From CAWHQZ01 sp963831645 (GTDB lineage Bacteria > Pseudomonadota > Alphaproteobacteria > Rhizobiales > Aestuariivirgaceae), in NCBI GenBank assembly GCA_963831645.1, contig CAWHQZ010000024.1, positions 13,669-77,668 on the forward strand: a stretch of 64,000 nt of DNA. The letters are read 5' to 3'. This document shows positions 18,119-27,761 of the stretch, in pieces. The notes beneath the pieces are model-generated. The model made no database searches. It was not told the origin of the DNA and saw only the letters and a program-made list of their open reading frames with translations. The translations under genes and the position numbers were made by a program. The number at the start of each line of letters is the position of its first letter. The stretch's first letter is position 1.

Positions 18119-19720
18119 GAGCATCAGATTTCGCGTCCACCTGTTTCAGCTGATCATTCTCCTGTTCCTCCCGACGACGGGCGCTATCGTCCTGCTGACG
18201 ATTTCGTCCCGATGAACCACTATTTGAAGCGCATCGAATTGGCCAGCCACCAGCTCGAGGCTATCACCGCACTCACGGTGAGCGCCAACCGCTTTTCCGA
18301 ACAGATTGCCGAGCTGTTGCTGATCGGCCAAGCGGAACGCCCTGACCTCAACAGCGCACGCACCGAGCTGGAAGCCGGCTTCGATCGCCTCGAGCAAGTG
18401 ACCAAAAACGAGTTCGCGTTCCTCCGAAGCCCCGAAGAGCGAGAAGAAGAGCTGGACGAGTTGCATCGCGTTCAGCGGATGCGCACGCTTTTCGGTGAGA
18501 TCGATCAGGCTCTCGTCAGGCTCGTCGACCTGCGCAATCGGGGGCGTCAGGACGAGGCGGTCAAGACTTTCAGCTCCAGATCGACATTCGTCTCGACGCC
18601 GAGTTGGAAAACCTGTTGAAATCGGCGGTTCTCGACGAAAAAGAGGAGGTTGACAGCACGAAACGCAGTGCCGAAGCGCTGTGGCAGAAACTCAGATGGA
18701 CGGCCCTGGCAACGACATTGGCGGCGCTGGCGGTGTGCATTGCCGCGGGCATTCTTCTGGTGCGATCGCTGACGCGCCCGATCGGCCTCCTGATCGCGGG
18801 CACGGAAGCGATCCGGCGGGATGAGCTCGATCACCGCATCGCCTACGCTGGCCAGGACGAGCATGGCGCGCCAGCGCGCAGGCTTTAACGAAATGGCCGC
18901 CAAGCAAGATGAGCAGCGCGGCCTTCTGCTCGCCGCGCAATCGAACCTTGAGGAGAAGGTCGCCACGCGGACCGAGGAACGCAAGGCGCGAACGGGGGAG
19001 CTCGCCGCTGCCAACCAGCGTCTTACCGATCTCGACCGGATGCGCATTCAGTTCCTCACCGACATTGGACATGAGCTGCGCACGCCGTTGACGACTTTAC
19101 GTGGCGAGGCGGAGATCACCTTGCGGCATGGTCCGAAGTCCGAGAAAATCTATCGCGACGCGCTTGCGCGGATCGTCGCGCAGAGCTGGATCGAGTTGTT
19201 TTGTCGATGATCTCCTGTTTATCGCCCGCTCCGAAACCGATACCATCCGCTTCGATTGGAAGCGAACCCCCCTCAATGAAATTGTCGCGGATGCGGTGAG
19301 CGACGGCAAGATCGGCGGAACACAAGGGCATTGCGCTCGAGGCTGACTACCCGACGAAACCGATCTGGATCCGCGCCGATACGCAGCGGCTCAAGCAGGC
19401 GCTCATGATCGCGCTTGACAACGCCATCAAGTATTCGCCGCCTGCACGATCGGTGACGCTCAAGATGACCGCCGCCGACGGTCATGGCGAGGTCGTGGTC
19501 CGCGACGAGGGCAGTGGTATTCCCGCCGAGGAAATCTCCCATGTCTTTGAGCGGTTCTACCGCGGCCCGCTCCCCCGGCAAGTCGAAGGAGCCGGGCAGC
19601 GGTCTCGGACTGGCGATCGCTAAGTGGCTGGTGGAGAAGCACGATGGTCAAATCGCGCTTACGAGCGAACCTGGCCACTTCACAGAGGTCCGGATCAGGA
19701 TCCCCCGGGCGGAGGCGTAG
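18119..19720 (+). pseudogene. Sensor histidine kinase with about six frameshifts
   Basis: Joined frames show an N-terminal membrane helix (RVHLFQLIILLFLPTTGAIV), a helical periplasmic sensor region, a second helix (LAALAVCIAAGILLV) and HAMP linker (RSLTRPIGLLIAGTEAI). A coiled coil, the HisKA H-box (DIGHELRTPLTTLRGE) and an HATPase domain follow, with N-box DNAIKYSPPA, G1 DEGSGIP, F-box FERFYRG and G2 GSGLGLAIAKWLVEKH. Frame changes occur near 18210, 18565, 18880, 19200, 19312 and 19566. The order is typical of kinases paired with OmpR-type regulators, and such a regulator follows directly. As written no functional kinase could be made. Confidence 0.75.
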
Positions 19721-19764
19721 CGCTTGTTGGCGCGGGGCTCGTGGATGACCCAGTAGGTTATAGC

Positions 19765-20438
19765 ATGTCGAAGATCCTACTCGTCGAGGATGACGCCGAC
19801 CTGGCGGATTTCATGAAGCGCGGGCTGACCGCAGAAGGCTATGTGGTCGATGTGGCCCGGGAGTGGTGACGATGCCTTGGCCATGGCGCGGGAGAACGAC
19901 TATCCCCTGATCGTGCTGGACCGTATCCTTCCTGGGCTCGATGGTGTCGAGATTTGCAAGGTCTTGCGGCGGGAGGGACGCCGAAGCCTTGTCCTGATGC
20001 CACGGCCAAGGACAGCCTGCAGGATAAGATCGAAGGGCTGAAGGGCGGCGCCGACGACTATCTGACCAAGCCCTTCGCCTTCGATGAGCTGGTTCTCAGA
20101 GTGCAGGCTCTGCTCCACCGATCGTCCGGTCTGGTCGCCGACCCAGATCCAAGGTCGGAGACCTGGTGCTCGACCCGCTCGCAAAGACGGTGAGGCGTGG
20201 CGAGCGCGAAATCGCCCTGACCGCGAAGGAGTTCATGCTCCTCGCCTATCTCATGGCCAATCCCGGCGTCGTGGTCAGCCCGGACGCGTATGCTCAACAA
20301 CGTTTGGGAGACTGGCTCCACCCCGGAACGAAGGTGGTCGATGTCTACATACGATACCTTCGCCGGAAGATCGACGCGGCAGGCGAAAATCCATTGATAC
20401 GGACCGTGCGAGGGTTCGGCTATGTAATATCGGCCTGA
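19765..20438 (+). pseudogene. OmpR-family response regulator with three frameshifts
   Basis: Starts at ATG 19765, 44 bases after the kinase stop. The receiver domain has the acidic pocket (LVEDDADL), the phospho-acceptor Asp in IVLDRILPGLDG and the lysine in DDYLTKPFAFDEL. The C-terminal trans_reg winged helix ends with KVVDVYIRYLRRKID and TVRGFGYVI. Frame changes occur near 19861, 19990 and 20150. Together with the upstream kinase this was a two-component system of unknown stimulus. Confidence 0.75.
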
Positions 20439-20860
20439 GTTTGGCGTCTTGCAGGCGGCCGATGTCTTGGGGCTCCTCTCGTCCTCCAAGACGCCCTCTC
20501 TCATCAGCTCGACAATTTCACGGCCCGAGGTGACAGAGCGGATCGGGAGAATCGATCAGGCCCCGCTCGGGGCTGTCAACGAAGGCTAAGTCCCTCCCCG
20601 GAGCCCCAAACGGGCCAGTTCCTGTGCTCCGGGCAGACCTCGGGCTCCTGAGCGCCAAGGAGCAGGACCGCAGGGGCCGGATGGAGTGGTGGTCATGGGT
20701 GTTCTCCTTGGGCCGGGCGGGCGGCGACAGCGGCAGCCGCATCGAGCAGGGGCGGCTCCGAAGCTGGAGCAGACTCTACGGAGGCTACTACGGCATGGAA
20801 CAACGGCGATCGCGGTAGTGCACTGAAGGTGGCTGACGCGGCGTAGTTGACGATCTTCAA

Positions 20861-21131
20861 GCGAGCCGATGGGAGGTGCGGGAAGGGGCTGCCCGGGGTT
20901 TTCTTTTTGGAACCTTTCGAGCGCAGCCGCGTTAGGGGGTTAAGAGACACCCACCTGCCCCCCGACTTCTCCCGCGGGTGTCGAGAAAAACAGCCCCGGC
21001 CGGCATCCCCTCCCGCCGGGGCTTTATTTCGTCGGCGCGGTCCGCAGCGTCAACAAAATCTGGAGGGTGCCCTAGTCCGGTAGGAAGTTGCCCCCGCTTC
21101 CGTGGCGAAGCGAGCCGATGGGAAGGTGCGG
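20861..21131. repeat. Pair of direct repeats about 247 bases apart
   Basis: AGCGAGCCGATGGGAGGTGC near 20861 and AGCGAGCCGATGGGAAGGTG near 21107 share the first 15 bases and, apart from one inserted A, continue as GGTGCGGGA. The right copy lies just upstream of the small Arg-rich protein gene end, and the left just before the terminator. They may mark a duplication or the ends of a small inserted segment. Confidence 0.4.
20992..21030 (+). terminator. Rho-independent terminator-like hairpin
   Basis: Perfect 9-base stem AGCCCCGGC/GCCGGGGCT (20992-21000 with 21015-21023), 14-base loop, followed by TTATTTC. It has the best match to an intrinsic terminator in this interval but no clear gene ends just before it. 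Confidence 0.55.
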
Positions 21132-21228
21132 GATGCGCGAATTGCTCTCCACCGGCCCTAACCACGCAACCTGGCTGGATTGCAGTGGCTGGCTCTCCAG
21201 ATACCACAATGCCGCATGGCCGCGCGCA

Positions 21229-21550
21229 TCAGATCCAGACCGAGATCCAGATCCCGTGGCGGCGCACCCGGCGACAGCGGTGCCCCCAGTAGCCGTAGCG
21301 GCGGTAGCGGCGGCAGGCGCGGTGCCAGCGCCGACGCCGGTGCCAGCGCCGACGCCGGCGTCTGCGGCGCCTGCGGTGCGACGCAAGTTCAACGCCCTCT
21401 GCCGGGTCTCCAACCTGAGGGGATATCGGAGGGGAGCGAGGCCCCCGGCGGGACCGCCGCCAGAACCTCGGCTTGGCGTGGTAAAACAGCGGCGATGGCG
21501 GTCGTGCCGACCACACCGAGCAGACTTGTGAGAAATGACCGCCTGTCCAT
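21229..21550 (-). pseudogene. Small secreted Arg/His-rich protein, one frameshift
   Basis: ATG 21550 preceded by GGGGAGA. The N-terminus (MDRRSFLTSLLGVVGTTAIA) is a signal peptide with a DRRSFL start reminiscent of twin-arginine signals. After a frame change near 21435 the product ends in an Arg/Trp/His/Tyr-rich tail (WHRRRRWHRACRRYRRYGYW) with Cys residues. Such basic secreted tails are common in Hyphomicrobiales small exported proteins of unknown role. The full span is 322 bases, one base off a multiple of three, matching a single indel. Confidence 0.5.
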
Positions 21551-21784
21551 TGCTGTCTCCCCGCTAAACTAAATGCAGGCTGCGGCAGAATGTTCCATGT
21601 GCACGACCGAATGCTGGTGCTGAGGGACCGAGAGGAGGAGCCTGCAGCCTGAAGCCGTTGGCATCCAGACGCCCCGCTGGTCGGGGCGCTGACCACAGAC
21701 CAGAGGCCCTTCGGGCGCGGGACGGCTGGGGCTGTCATCCAGCGGCAACAATTGGCTGCGATGATTGGTGCAGTGCCTCAAACT

Positions 21785-21810
21785 GCCCCGGCCTGACCGG
21801 GGCTTTTCTT
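21785..21810 (+). terminator. Rho-independent terminator-like hairpin
   Basis: GCCCCGG (21785-21791), 5-base loop, CCGGGGC (21797-21803), then TTTTCTT. A compact intrinsic terminator by shape, with no recognised gene immediately upstream. Confidence 0.5.
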
Positions 21811-22050
21811 CGCCCGGAACCTAAGCTGGGCTGCCGCGTTGTTCCACTTGGTCTCACCTCACGTTTCCCAGCTTGCTAAGTGAGATCAGCGCCCCGGCCG
21901 GAAAACCCTCCAGCGCCGGGGCGTCTCATGAGGATTCGAACCTAAGCTCGCAGAAACGCCACTGAACGCGCCCTGCCTGGTTGAGAGCACTGTATTCACG
22001 AGTGCATTGTCGAGGCACACCCGCGGCACACGACCAAGCTCACCCCGAGT

Positions 22051-22090
22051 GCGCACTCGACAGATTCGAACCTGTGACCTCTGCCGAAGG
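22051..22090 (-). other. tRNA-Arg-like 3' half (remnant)
   Basis: On the minus strand this segment reads as an anticodon-stem 3' side, variable loop and T-arm (AGAGGTCACAGGTTCGAATC) followed by an acceptor-like CGAGTGCGC. The T-stem is one base short and no D-arm precedes it, so this is not a functional tRNA. It resembles the 3' halves left at integration sites in tRNA-Arg genes. Confidence 0.5.
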
Positions 22091-22170
22091 AGCCCTCTGC
22101 ACAGCCATCCGATGCAGTGATTGCTCGCGATTGCCACAGCCGCGGCCACCCGTTATATCTCAACCGCGCT

Positions 22171-22210
22171 GCACCCGTAGCTCAGTTGGATAGAGTGCTA
22201 CCTCCGAAGG
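22171..22210 (+). other. tRNA-Arg-like 5' half (remnant)
   Basis: GCACCCGTAGCTCAGTTGGA and the following 20 bases match the acceptor, D-arm and anticodon arm (loop containing CTCCGAAG, CCG anticodon) of a tRNA-Arg. The sequence then diverges completely with no T-arm. The complementary 3' half lies 80 bases away on the opposite strand, as expected after an inversion within an integration site. Confidence 0.6.
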
Positions 22211-22356
22211 GACCGTGGAGAGAGTCCTGAAACTCACGCCGGTCTGAGTTTCTCTGCAGTTTCGCCTCCTCCTGCATGCTTGAGCCACACGAGAGGCACA
22301 GCGGATGAACTGTCCCAGGCAAAGCCGACTCTGATAGGGGCAGATGCCGGCGACCT

Positions 22357-24118
22357 TCACTCGGGCAGCCCGGCTCTTCGGAGGCCCTCCGCGAACTTGG
22401 CAAAAACTTCCGGCCGACTGAACTCCGGGAATCGTTCTTTCAGACCTGAAAAGCGCAACGTGGGCTCGAGCCGGAGTAAACTCGCAATGGCTCTTTCGGC
22501 TTGTTCGAGCTGGCCGGTCAGAGCACCGCTCGCTGCAGCTATGCTTAGTGAAAGGATGAAAGCGGGCTGCTCGCGCAGCGCTGCTTTGGTTTCCGACAGC
22601 GCCTCGGCATAGCGGCCCGCAGCGAAATGGGCTGCCCCGATCCCGTCGTGCATGCTGAACTGAGGATCGTTGGGACTCAGCCGCTGCGCGCGCGCGAAGC
22701 GCTCGATCGCCACCTCCGGCTCCCCTCGCCAGAGCTTCACCCAGCCGCCGAAGAGCCATGCCCAAACCAGGTTCGGATTGAGCACGAGAGCCCGATCGGT
22801 TAGCGTTGCAGCGCTCGTCGAAGTCACCGACCACAAAGGCGAGAGCTATCCCTGCCGTTGAGAGCGCGACCGCGTCATCCCGGCCCAACTCTGCCGCTCG
22901 CCGTGCAAGCCGTGCGGCCTCGGCGATCTCCTGCTCCGGGTCCGTCGCCCACCCGCACGCCTTGCGCTGTGAGTAGCACCGCGCCGCCCAGCCGTAAGCC
23001 GAAGCGAACTTGGGGTCGAGTTCGATGGCCCGGTAGAAATGCGACAGTGCCTCGTTGTTAGCCTCCTTGGTCCAACGATGAACCGCCGCCAGGCCGCGCA
23101 AGATAGTAGTCGTAGGCGTCGAGACTCTCGGTCGGCTTGCGCTTGGAGCGCTCGATCTCGGCCTGCTCCAGCTTGGGCGCGATTGCGCCAACCACGCTCG
23201 CCGTCACCTGGTCCTGCAGATCGAAGATGTCCTCGAGCGCCCCGTCGAAACGGTCCGCCCACAGATGGGCGCCGGTCGAGGCATCGATGAGCTGACCGGT
23301 GATGCGCACTCGGTTGCCGCCTTGCGCACGCTGCCTTCGAGCACATAGCGCACACCCAGCTCGCGCCCGACCTGCTTCACGTCTACCGCCCGGCCCTTGT
23401 AGGTGAAGCTCGAATTGCGGGCGATCACGAACAGCCAGCGGAAGCGCGACAGCGCCGTGATGATCTCTTCTACCATGCCGTCGGCGAAATACTCCTGCTC
23501 GGGGTCGCCGCTCATGTTCTCGAAGGGCAGGACTGCGATCGACGGCTTGTCCGGGAGCGCCAAGGGCGTCGCTGCCAGCGTCGCGGTTCCCCTGAGCCGC
23601 ACTCGATAAACCCGCACCGGCCGCGCGATGTTCTTCAGCTGCTGCTCGCCTGCATCCTCGAAGGTGAGGTCGAGCTTGTCGCCCACGTGTTCGCGGACGC
23701 CAAGGCTAACGCAGATGCCTCCCGGCTCGGACAATCCTTCGAGCCGCGCCGCCACGTTGACGCCGTCCCCAAGGATGTCGTCGCCGTCGATGATGATGTC
23801 GCCGACGTTGATCCCCATGCGAAACTCGATCCGCTTCTCCCCGGGCGTCTCGGTGTTGCGTTCGAGCATGTGGCGCTGAATCTCAACGGCACAGCGCAGA
23901 GCGTCCACGACGCTCGCAAACTGAACCAGCATCCCGTCTCCCGTCGTCTTGACGATCCGCCCGCGATGTTCATCGATCTTGGGGTCGACGAGGTCACGCC
24001 GAAGCGCCTTGAGGTGTGCGAGCGTTCCCTCTTCGTCAGCGCCCACCAGCCGGCTGTAACCGGCGACATCAGCGGCAAGGATCGCTGCGAGCTTACGTTC
24101 GACGCGCTGCTCGACCAC
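22357..24118 (-). pseudogene. Class III nucleotide cyclase with TolB-N-like domain and TPRs, three frameshifts
   Basis: ATG 24118. The catalytic domain (about residues 8-175) has the first metal Asp (LAAILAADVAGYSRLV), GDGMLVQF, GINVGDIIIDGDD and DGVNVAARLE, as in adenylate/guanylate cyclases. A linker leads to the conserved module LPDKPSIAVLPFENMSGDPE...GVRYVLEGSVRKA, then TPR repeats and a C-terminal AEGLRRAGLPE. Frame changes near 23310, 23080 and 22810 interrupt the last two parts. The cyclase domain itself is intact. There is no transmembrane helix. It is followed on the same strand by a paralogue. Confidence 0.8.
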
Positions 24119-24209
24119 CGCCCTTTTCCTTCCCCCTCAACGATCGCGGCAGACTACCACAACAGCGAGCCAATATACTGGATGACGATCCGCCAAGAAG
24201 AAGCGCAGG

Positions 24210-26409
24210 TCACTCGACCGGCGAGAAGGTGTAGGGCCAGTTGCGGATGAATAGCACGAACTCGTTTTCCTTCGCTTTCGTTCCGCCCGGGTTGCGATAG
24301 ATGGTGCAGCACCAGGTTACGCTCGACCACACGAAACACAGCTGATCGCTCTCTATATGTGCCGAGCCGGTGCCGTTGGTCCAATCGCCGAAGGCCATTG
24401 CAGTTCTGCCGTCGCCGGAGATTGAGGCGCCATGTTCCCTGCCGGTATCGAGCGAACGGCCGTGCAGCCGCTTGCCGAAGACGAGCGCATCGATTTCGGC
24501 GCCGGTCAGTTGGTGCCCGTTGAAGACCTTTTCGAAACTGTAAGGAATTCCAGCCCGATTCAAACCATCAATGAGGCGGGACTTCTCTGGAACTTTGAAC
24601 AAACGACCTGTCTCCTCGATCTGTATTCCAATCATGGCGAAGGGCACACCGCCACGCCGGACCTCAGCGGCACTCAAAGCGGCTATCACAGCGGCGGCGT
24701 CCTCCTTGCGGTCACTCAGGCCATAGGTCGCTGCGAGGAACAGCTGCGGTATCGTGTCGTTGGGGGCAAGCCGGCTGGCCTCCTCGAACGTCTTCGCCGC
24801 CTCCGGAAGCTGGCCTTGGGCGAATTGGATCAAGCCACGATAAAAGACAAACACGGGCGGGTAGTGCGGGTCGAGCCGCATCGCCTTCTCGATGGGCTCG
24901 GTGGCTTCGGCAGACCGGCCGGCCGAGATAAGCGTGTAGGCAAGATCGGCATAGCTCCACGAATTGCTGGGATCGAGCGCGATTGCTGCTTGGAACTGCT
25001 TCTGGGCTTCGTCATACCAGCCGCGCTGCCGGGAAATATTGCCTTCCACCTGGTATGAGGTCGAGGTCGGATGGGCTTTGGCAAGGTTCAAGTGGTCGCG
25101 AGCCCTCCTGAACGCCTGGTCGGTTAATATTCCCAGCAAGCCGGCCCAGAGTTGCTCGTAGGCGCGAAAATAAATCATCGCGAGTGCCGCGTGCGCGCGC
25201 CCGTAGCTCGGGTCCAACTCGATCGCACGAGAAAAATGGGGAATGGCCTCGGCATACTCCTCGGGGGTCGTTCGCTGGTAATGCTGCCAGCCGCGCAGGA
25301 ATGCGTCGTAGGCTTCAGGAACCGCCGTCTCGTGCTGCCCCAGCTTCTGCCGTTCGCCCGGCGTCAGGTGCAGCGCCATCGCGTCGACGACGGCTTTGGT
25401 GACCTTGTCCTGGAGAGCGAAGATATCGCCATGCGAGCCGTCATAACGCTCAGCCCATTGATGCCCGCCGGTCGTGGCGTCCACGAGCTGGACATTGATG
25501 CGCACCTGGTCGCCCGAGCGTTGGACGCTACCTTCGACCACGTAGCGGACGCCCAGCTCTTTTGCCACCTGGCGCACATCGACGGCCTTGCCCTTGTAGG
25601 CGAAAGCGGAATTGCGGGCGATGACGAAGAGTCCCGAAAGACGCGACAGGTCCGTCATCAGGTTTTCGGCGATGCCGTCGGCGAAGTAGGTCTGCTGCGG
25701 ATCATCGCTCATGTTGGCGAACGGCAGCACGGCGACCGAGGGCTTGTCGGGGAGTGCCGGACCTTGACCCGGCATTTGCCGGTAGGCGTAGAAGGCGGCG
25801 ATTGCCATTAGGAGAATCAATGCAAAAGCAGCCGCCAGGATGCCCCAGCGCTTACCTTGCAAGGTTGTCGATGTTCTTGAACGGGATGGCGCTCCATTGA
25901 GCTTGATCCGGTAGACTGCCACCGGCTCGGCAAGATTTTTGATCTTCTGCTCGCCCATCGACTCGAAGACGAAGGCAAGCTTCTTCTCCACCTCCTTCGC
26001 CACTTTGCCCGACACATAGACGCCGCCGGGTTCCGCCAGCTGTTCCAGCCGGGCCGCGACATTCACCCCGTCACCATAGCGATCGTCGCCCTCGACGATC
26101 ACTTCGCCAAGATTGATGCCGATGCGCACCTGGACCCGCTCCGGCTCCGGCACGGAGATGTTGCGTTCGGCGAGCGCGCGCTGCAGCGCCACAGCGCACT
26201 CGACCGCGTCGACGACGCTGCCGAACTCGGCCAGAGAGGCCGTCACCCATCAGCTTGAAGATGCGTCCGTGGTGCCTGGCGATCTCCGGCTCGAACAGCT
26301 CCTTCCGCCCCGCCTGCAGGCGCGCGAAGGTGCCCGCCTCATCGCGTTCCATGAGCGCGGCGTAGCCCACCACATCGGCGGCCAGGATGGCGGCGAGTCG
26401 GCGTTCCAT
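24210..26409 (-). pseudogene. Class III nucleotide cyclase/TolB-N/TPR protein, one frameshift near the start
   Basis: ATG 26409 begins MERRLAAILAADVVGYAALM (metal Asp present). Near 26240 the frame slips just after FKLMGDG, and the rest runs uninterrupted to 24210: GINLGEVIVEGDD, DGVNVAARLEQL, then a membrane helix (GILAAAFALILLMAIAAFYA). After it come the TolB-N-like module (LPDKPSVAVLPFANMSDDPQ, GVRYVVEGSVQRSG), many TPRs and a C-terminal domain. Unlike the 22357-24118 paralogue it has a transmembrane segment between cyclase and TPR parts. A single indel separates it from an intact gene of about 730 residues. Confidence 0.82.
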
Positions 26410-26673
26410 GCCGATTTCCCTTGCTGACGGAAAACTAGAGCATATTCCGCAGAAGTTTTAGCGCTTGTATCATTGAGCAGATAATGTGCCGAGTCCGTTC
26501 GGGTCTCGGTCGTGTGAACCATTCTGCGGGGCGCTTTGGCGCAGAATGATTCAACAGCATGCCGCTCGCGCATAAAGATTCGCCAAGGCCACGAATTCAA
26601 TTCTTTTGTTGTGCACTGATGATTTCCCGCGGCAAAGTCTGCCTCGCGCAAACGTCAACTTGAGGAGGCGACA

Positions 26674-27594
26674 GTGGTAGGAAAATTGCCGCGTGTTGAG
26701 CGCGTGTATCAAAATCATCATCTTGACTCCACGCGTTGGGACTATTTCAGGCCCCGCGTCGGTGATATCGTCATCGCCACGCCGATCAAGTCTGGGACGA
26801 CCTGGATGCAGGCGATCGTCCTCCACCTAATTTTTCAGGATTTGCATAAGCGAGATATCTGGAAGCACTCAGTTTGGCTCGACTGGCGTGCGGACCCCCT
26901 CGAGGAAATGATCGACATACTTGAGGCGCAGGGGCATCGCCGGGCAATCAAAACGCATCTACCACTCGACGGCCTGCGTTATTTCGGGGAAGCGAAATGC
27001 ATTGTTGTTGGGCGCGACGCCCGCGACGTTTTCATGTCGCTCTGGAACCATTATTCGAATTACACGCCGCAATTTATGGACCAATTAAACAATACGCCTG
27101 GACGGGTCGGTGCTCCGATGCCTGAGGCTCCTGCCGACATCCGCGCGTTCTGGACGAACTGGATCAGCGCAGGCTGGTTCGAATGGGAATCTGAAGGTTA
27201 TCCATTCTGGTCGAACCTCGGACACGTGCAGAGCTGGTGGAACTTCCGACATCTGCCGAACATCCTCTTTGTCCACTACAACACTTTGTTAGCAGATTTG
27301 AAAGGCGAGCTCGATCGGATTGCTGATTATCTGGGCATCGAACTGACCAATAGGAAGCGGGACGACATCGCAGAGCTTGTGACTTTCTCAGGCATGAAGC
27401 GAGATGCGGAACAGATCAATCCAGACACCCACTTCTCCTTTAGAGGCGGTCCCAATACGTTCATCAACAAAGGCACCAATGGGCGATGGCGGGAGGTCTT
27501 GACGGCTGACGATTTGAGCCTTTACCACGCCGCGGTCAAACGGGAGCTGAGCAGCGACGCGCGGGAGTGGCTTGAGACCGGGACGCTCGGCTAA
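26674..27594 (+). CDS. Sulfotransferase family protein
   Basis: 306 residues from GTG 26674 behind GAGGAGG. The 5'-phosphosulfate-binding loop is PIKSGTTWMQ (about residues 36-45), the 3'-phosphate region GRDARDVFMSLWNH (about 112-125), and the C-terminal PAPS element is NKGTNGRW. This is the cytosolic sulfotransferase layout (Sulfotransfer_1), transferring sulfate from PAPS to a hydroxyl or amine acceptor. The acceptor is unknown. It is divergent from the cyclase genes and stands alone. Confidence 0.87.
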   Translation: MVGKLPRVERVYQNHHLDSTRWDYFRPRVGDIVIATPIKSGTTWMQAIVLHLIFQDLHKRDIWKHSVWLDWRADPLEEMIDILEAQGHRRAIKTHLPLDGLRYFGEAKCIVVGRDARDVFMSLWNHYSNYTPQFMDQLNNTPGRVGAPMPEAPADIRAFWTNWISAGWFEWESEGYPFWSNLGHVQSWWNFRHLPNILFVHYNTLLADLKGELDRIADYLGIELTNRKRDDIAELVTFSGMKRDAEQINPDTHFSFRGGPNTFINKGTNGRWREVLTADDLSLYHAAVKRELSSDAREWLETGTLG

Positions 27595-27761
27595 TCGGCG
27601 AAGCGCGCTCATCTACGAGGTTTGAACAATTAGCTACGTGAGCTTCGTGGTAGGCTGCCACCTTCAGTGCTCCAGCCCAAAGTTACACGCTGGAGACGAT
27701 CCAGCGAGTTCGGCTTCAAAAAAGAATTGTCGCACATGTCGCAAATGAAGAGGACGGTAGA

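Larger units (their letters stand above)
20439..21228. other. Long stretch without a supported gene
   Basis: Contains a possible 36-codon minus-strand frame (20586-20696) with AAGGAG eight bases before its ATG, a strong terminator hairpin at 20992-21030 and two copies of a 24-base direct repeat (about 20861 and 21107). Six-frame translation shows only low-complexity Gly/Arg/Pro-rich frames. Nothing resembles a known protein. Confidence 0.4.
21551..22170. other. GC-hairpin cluster and tRNA remnants, no gene
   Basis: Holds three further hairpins with CCCCGG arms: 21670-21688, 21785-21810 (with T-tract) and 21890-21923. Two sequences resemble tRNA T-arms on the minus strand (around 21927-21945 and 22051-22090). 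No protein-coding frame is supported. The interval looks like repeated integration/excision debris. Confidence 0.45.

Noticed and set aside
21088..21531. Pro/Ala-rich 147-codon plus-strand frame
   Set aside because: It is antisense to the small Arg-rich exported protein, whose signal peptide and ribosome-binding site are better support.
22051..22210. Functional tRNA-Arg
   Set aside because: The halves are on opposite strands and the 3' half has a shortened T-stem; neither strand folds into a full cloverleaf.
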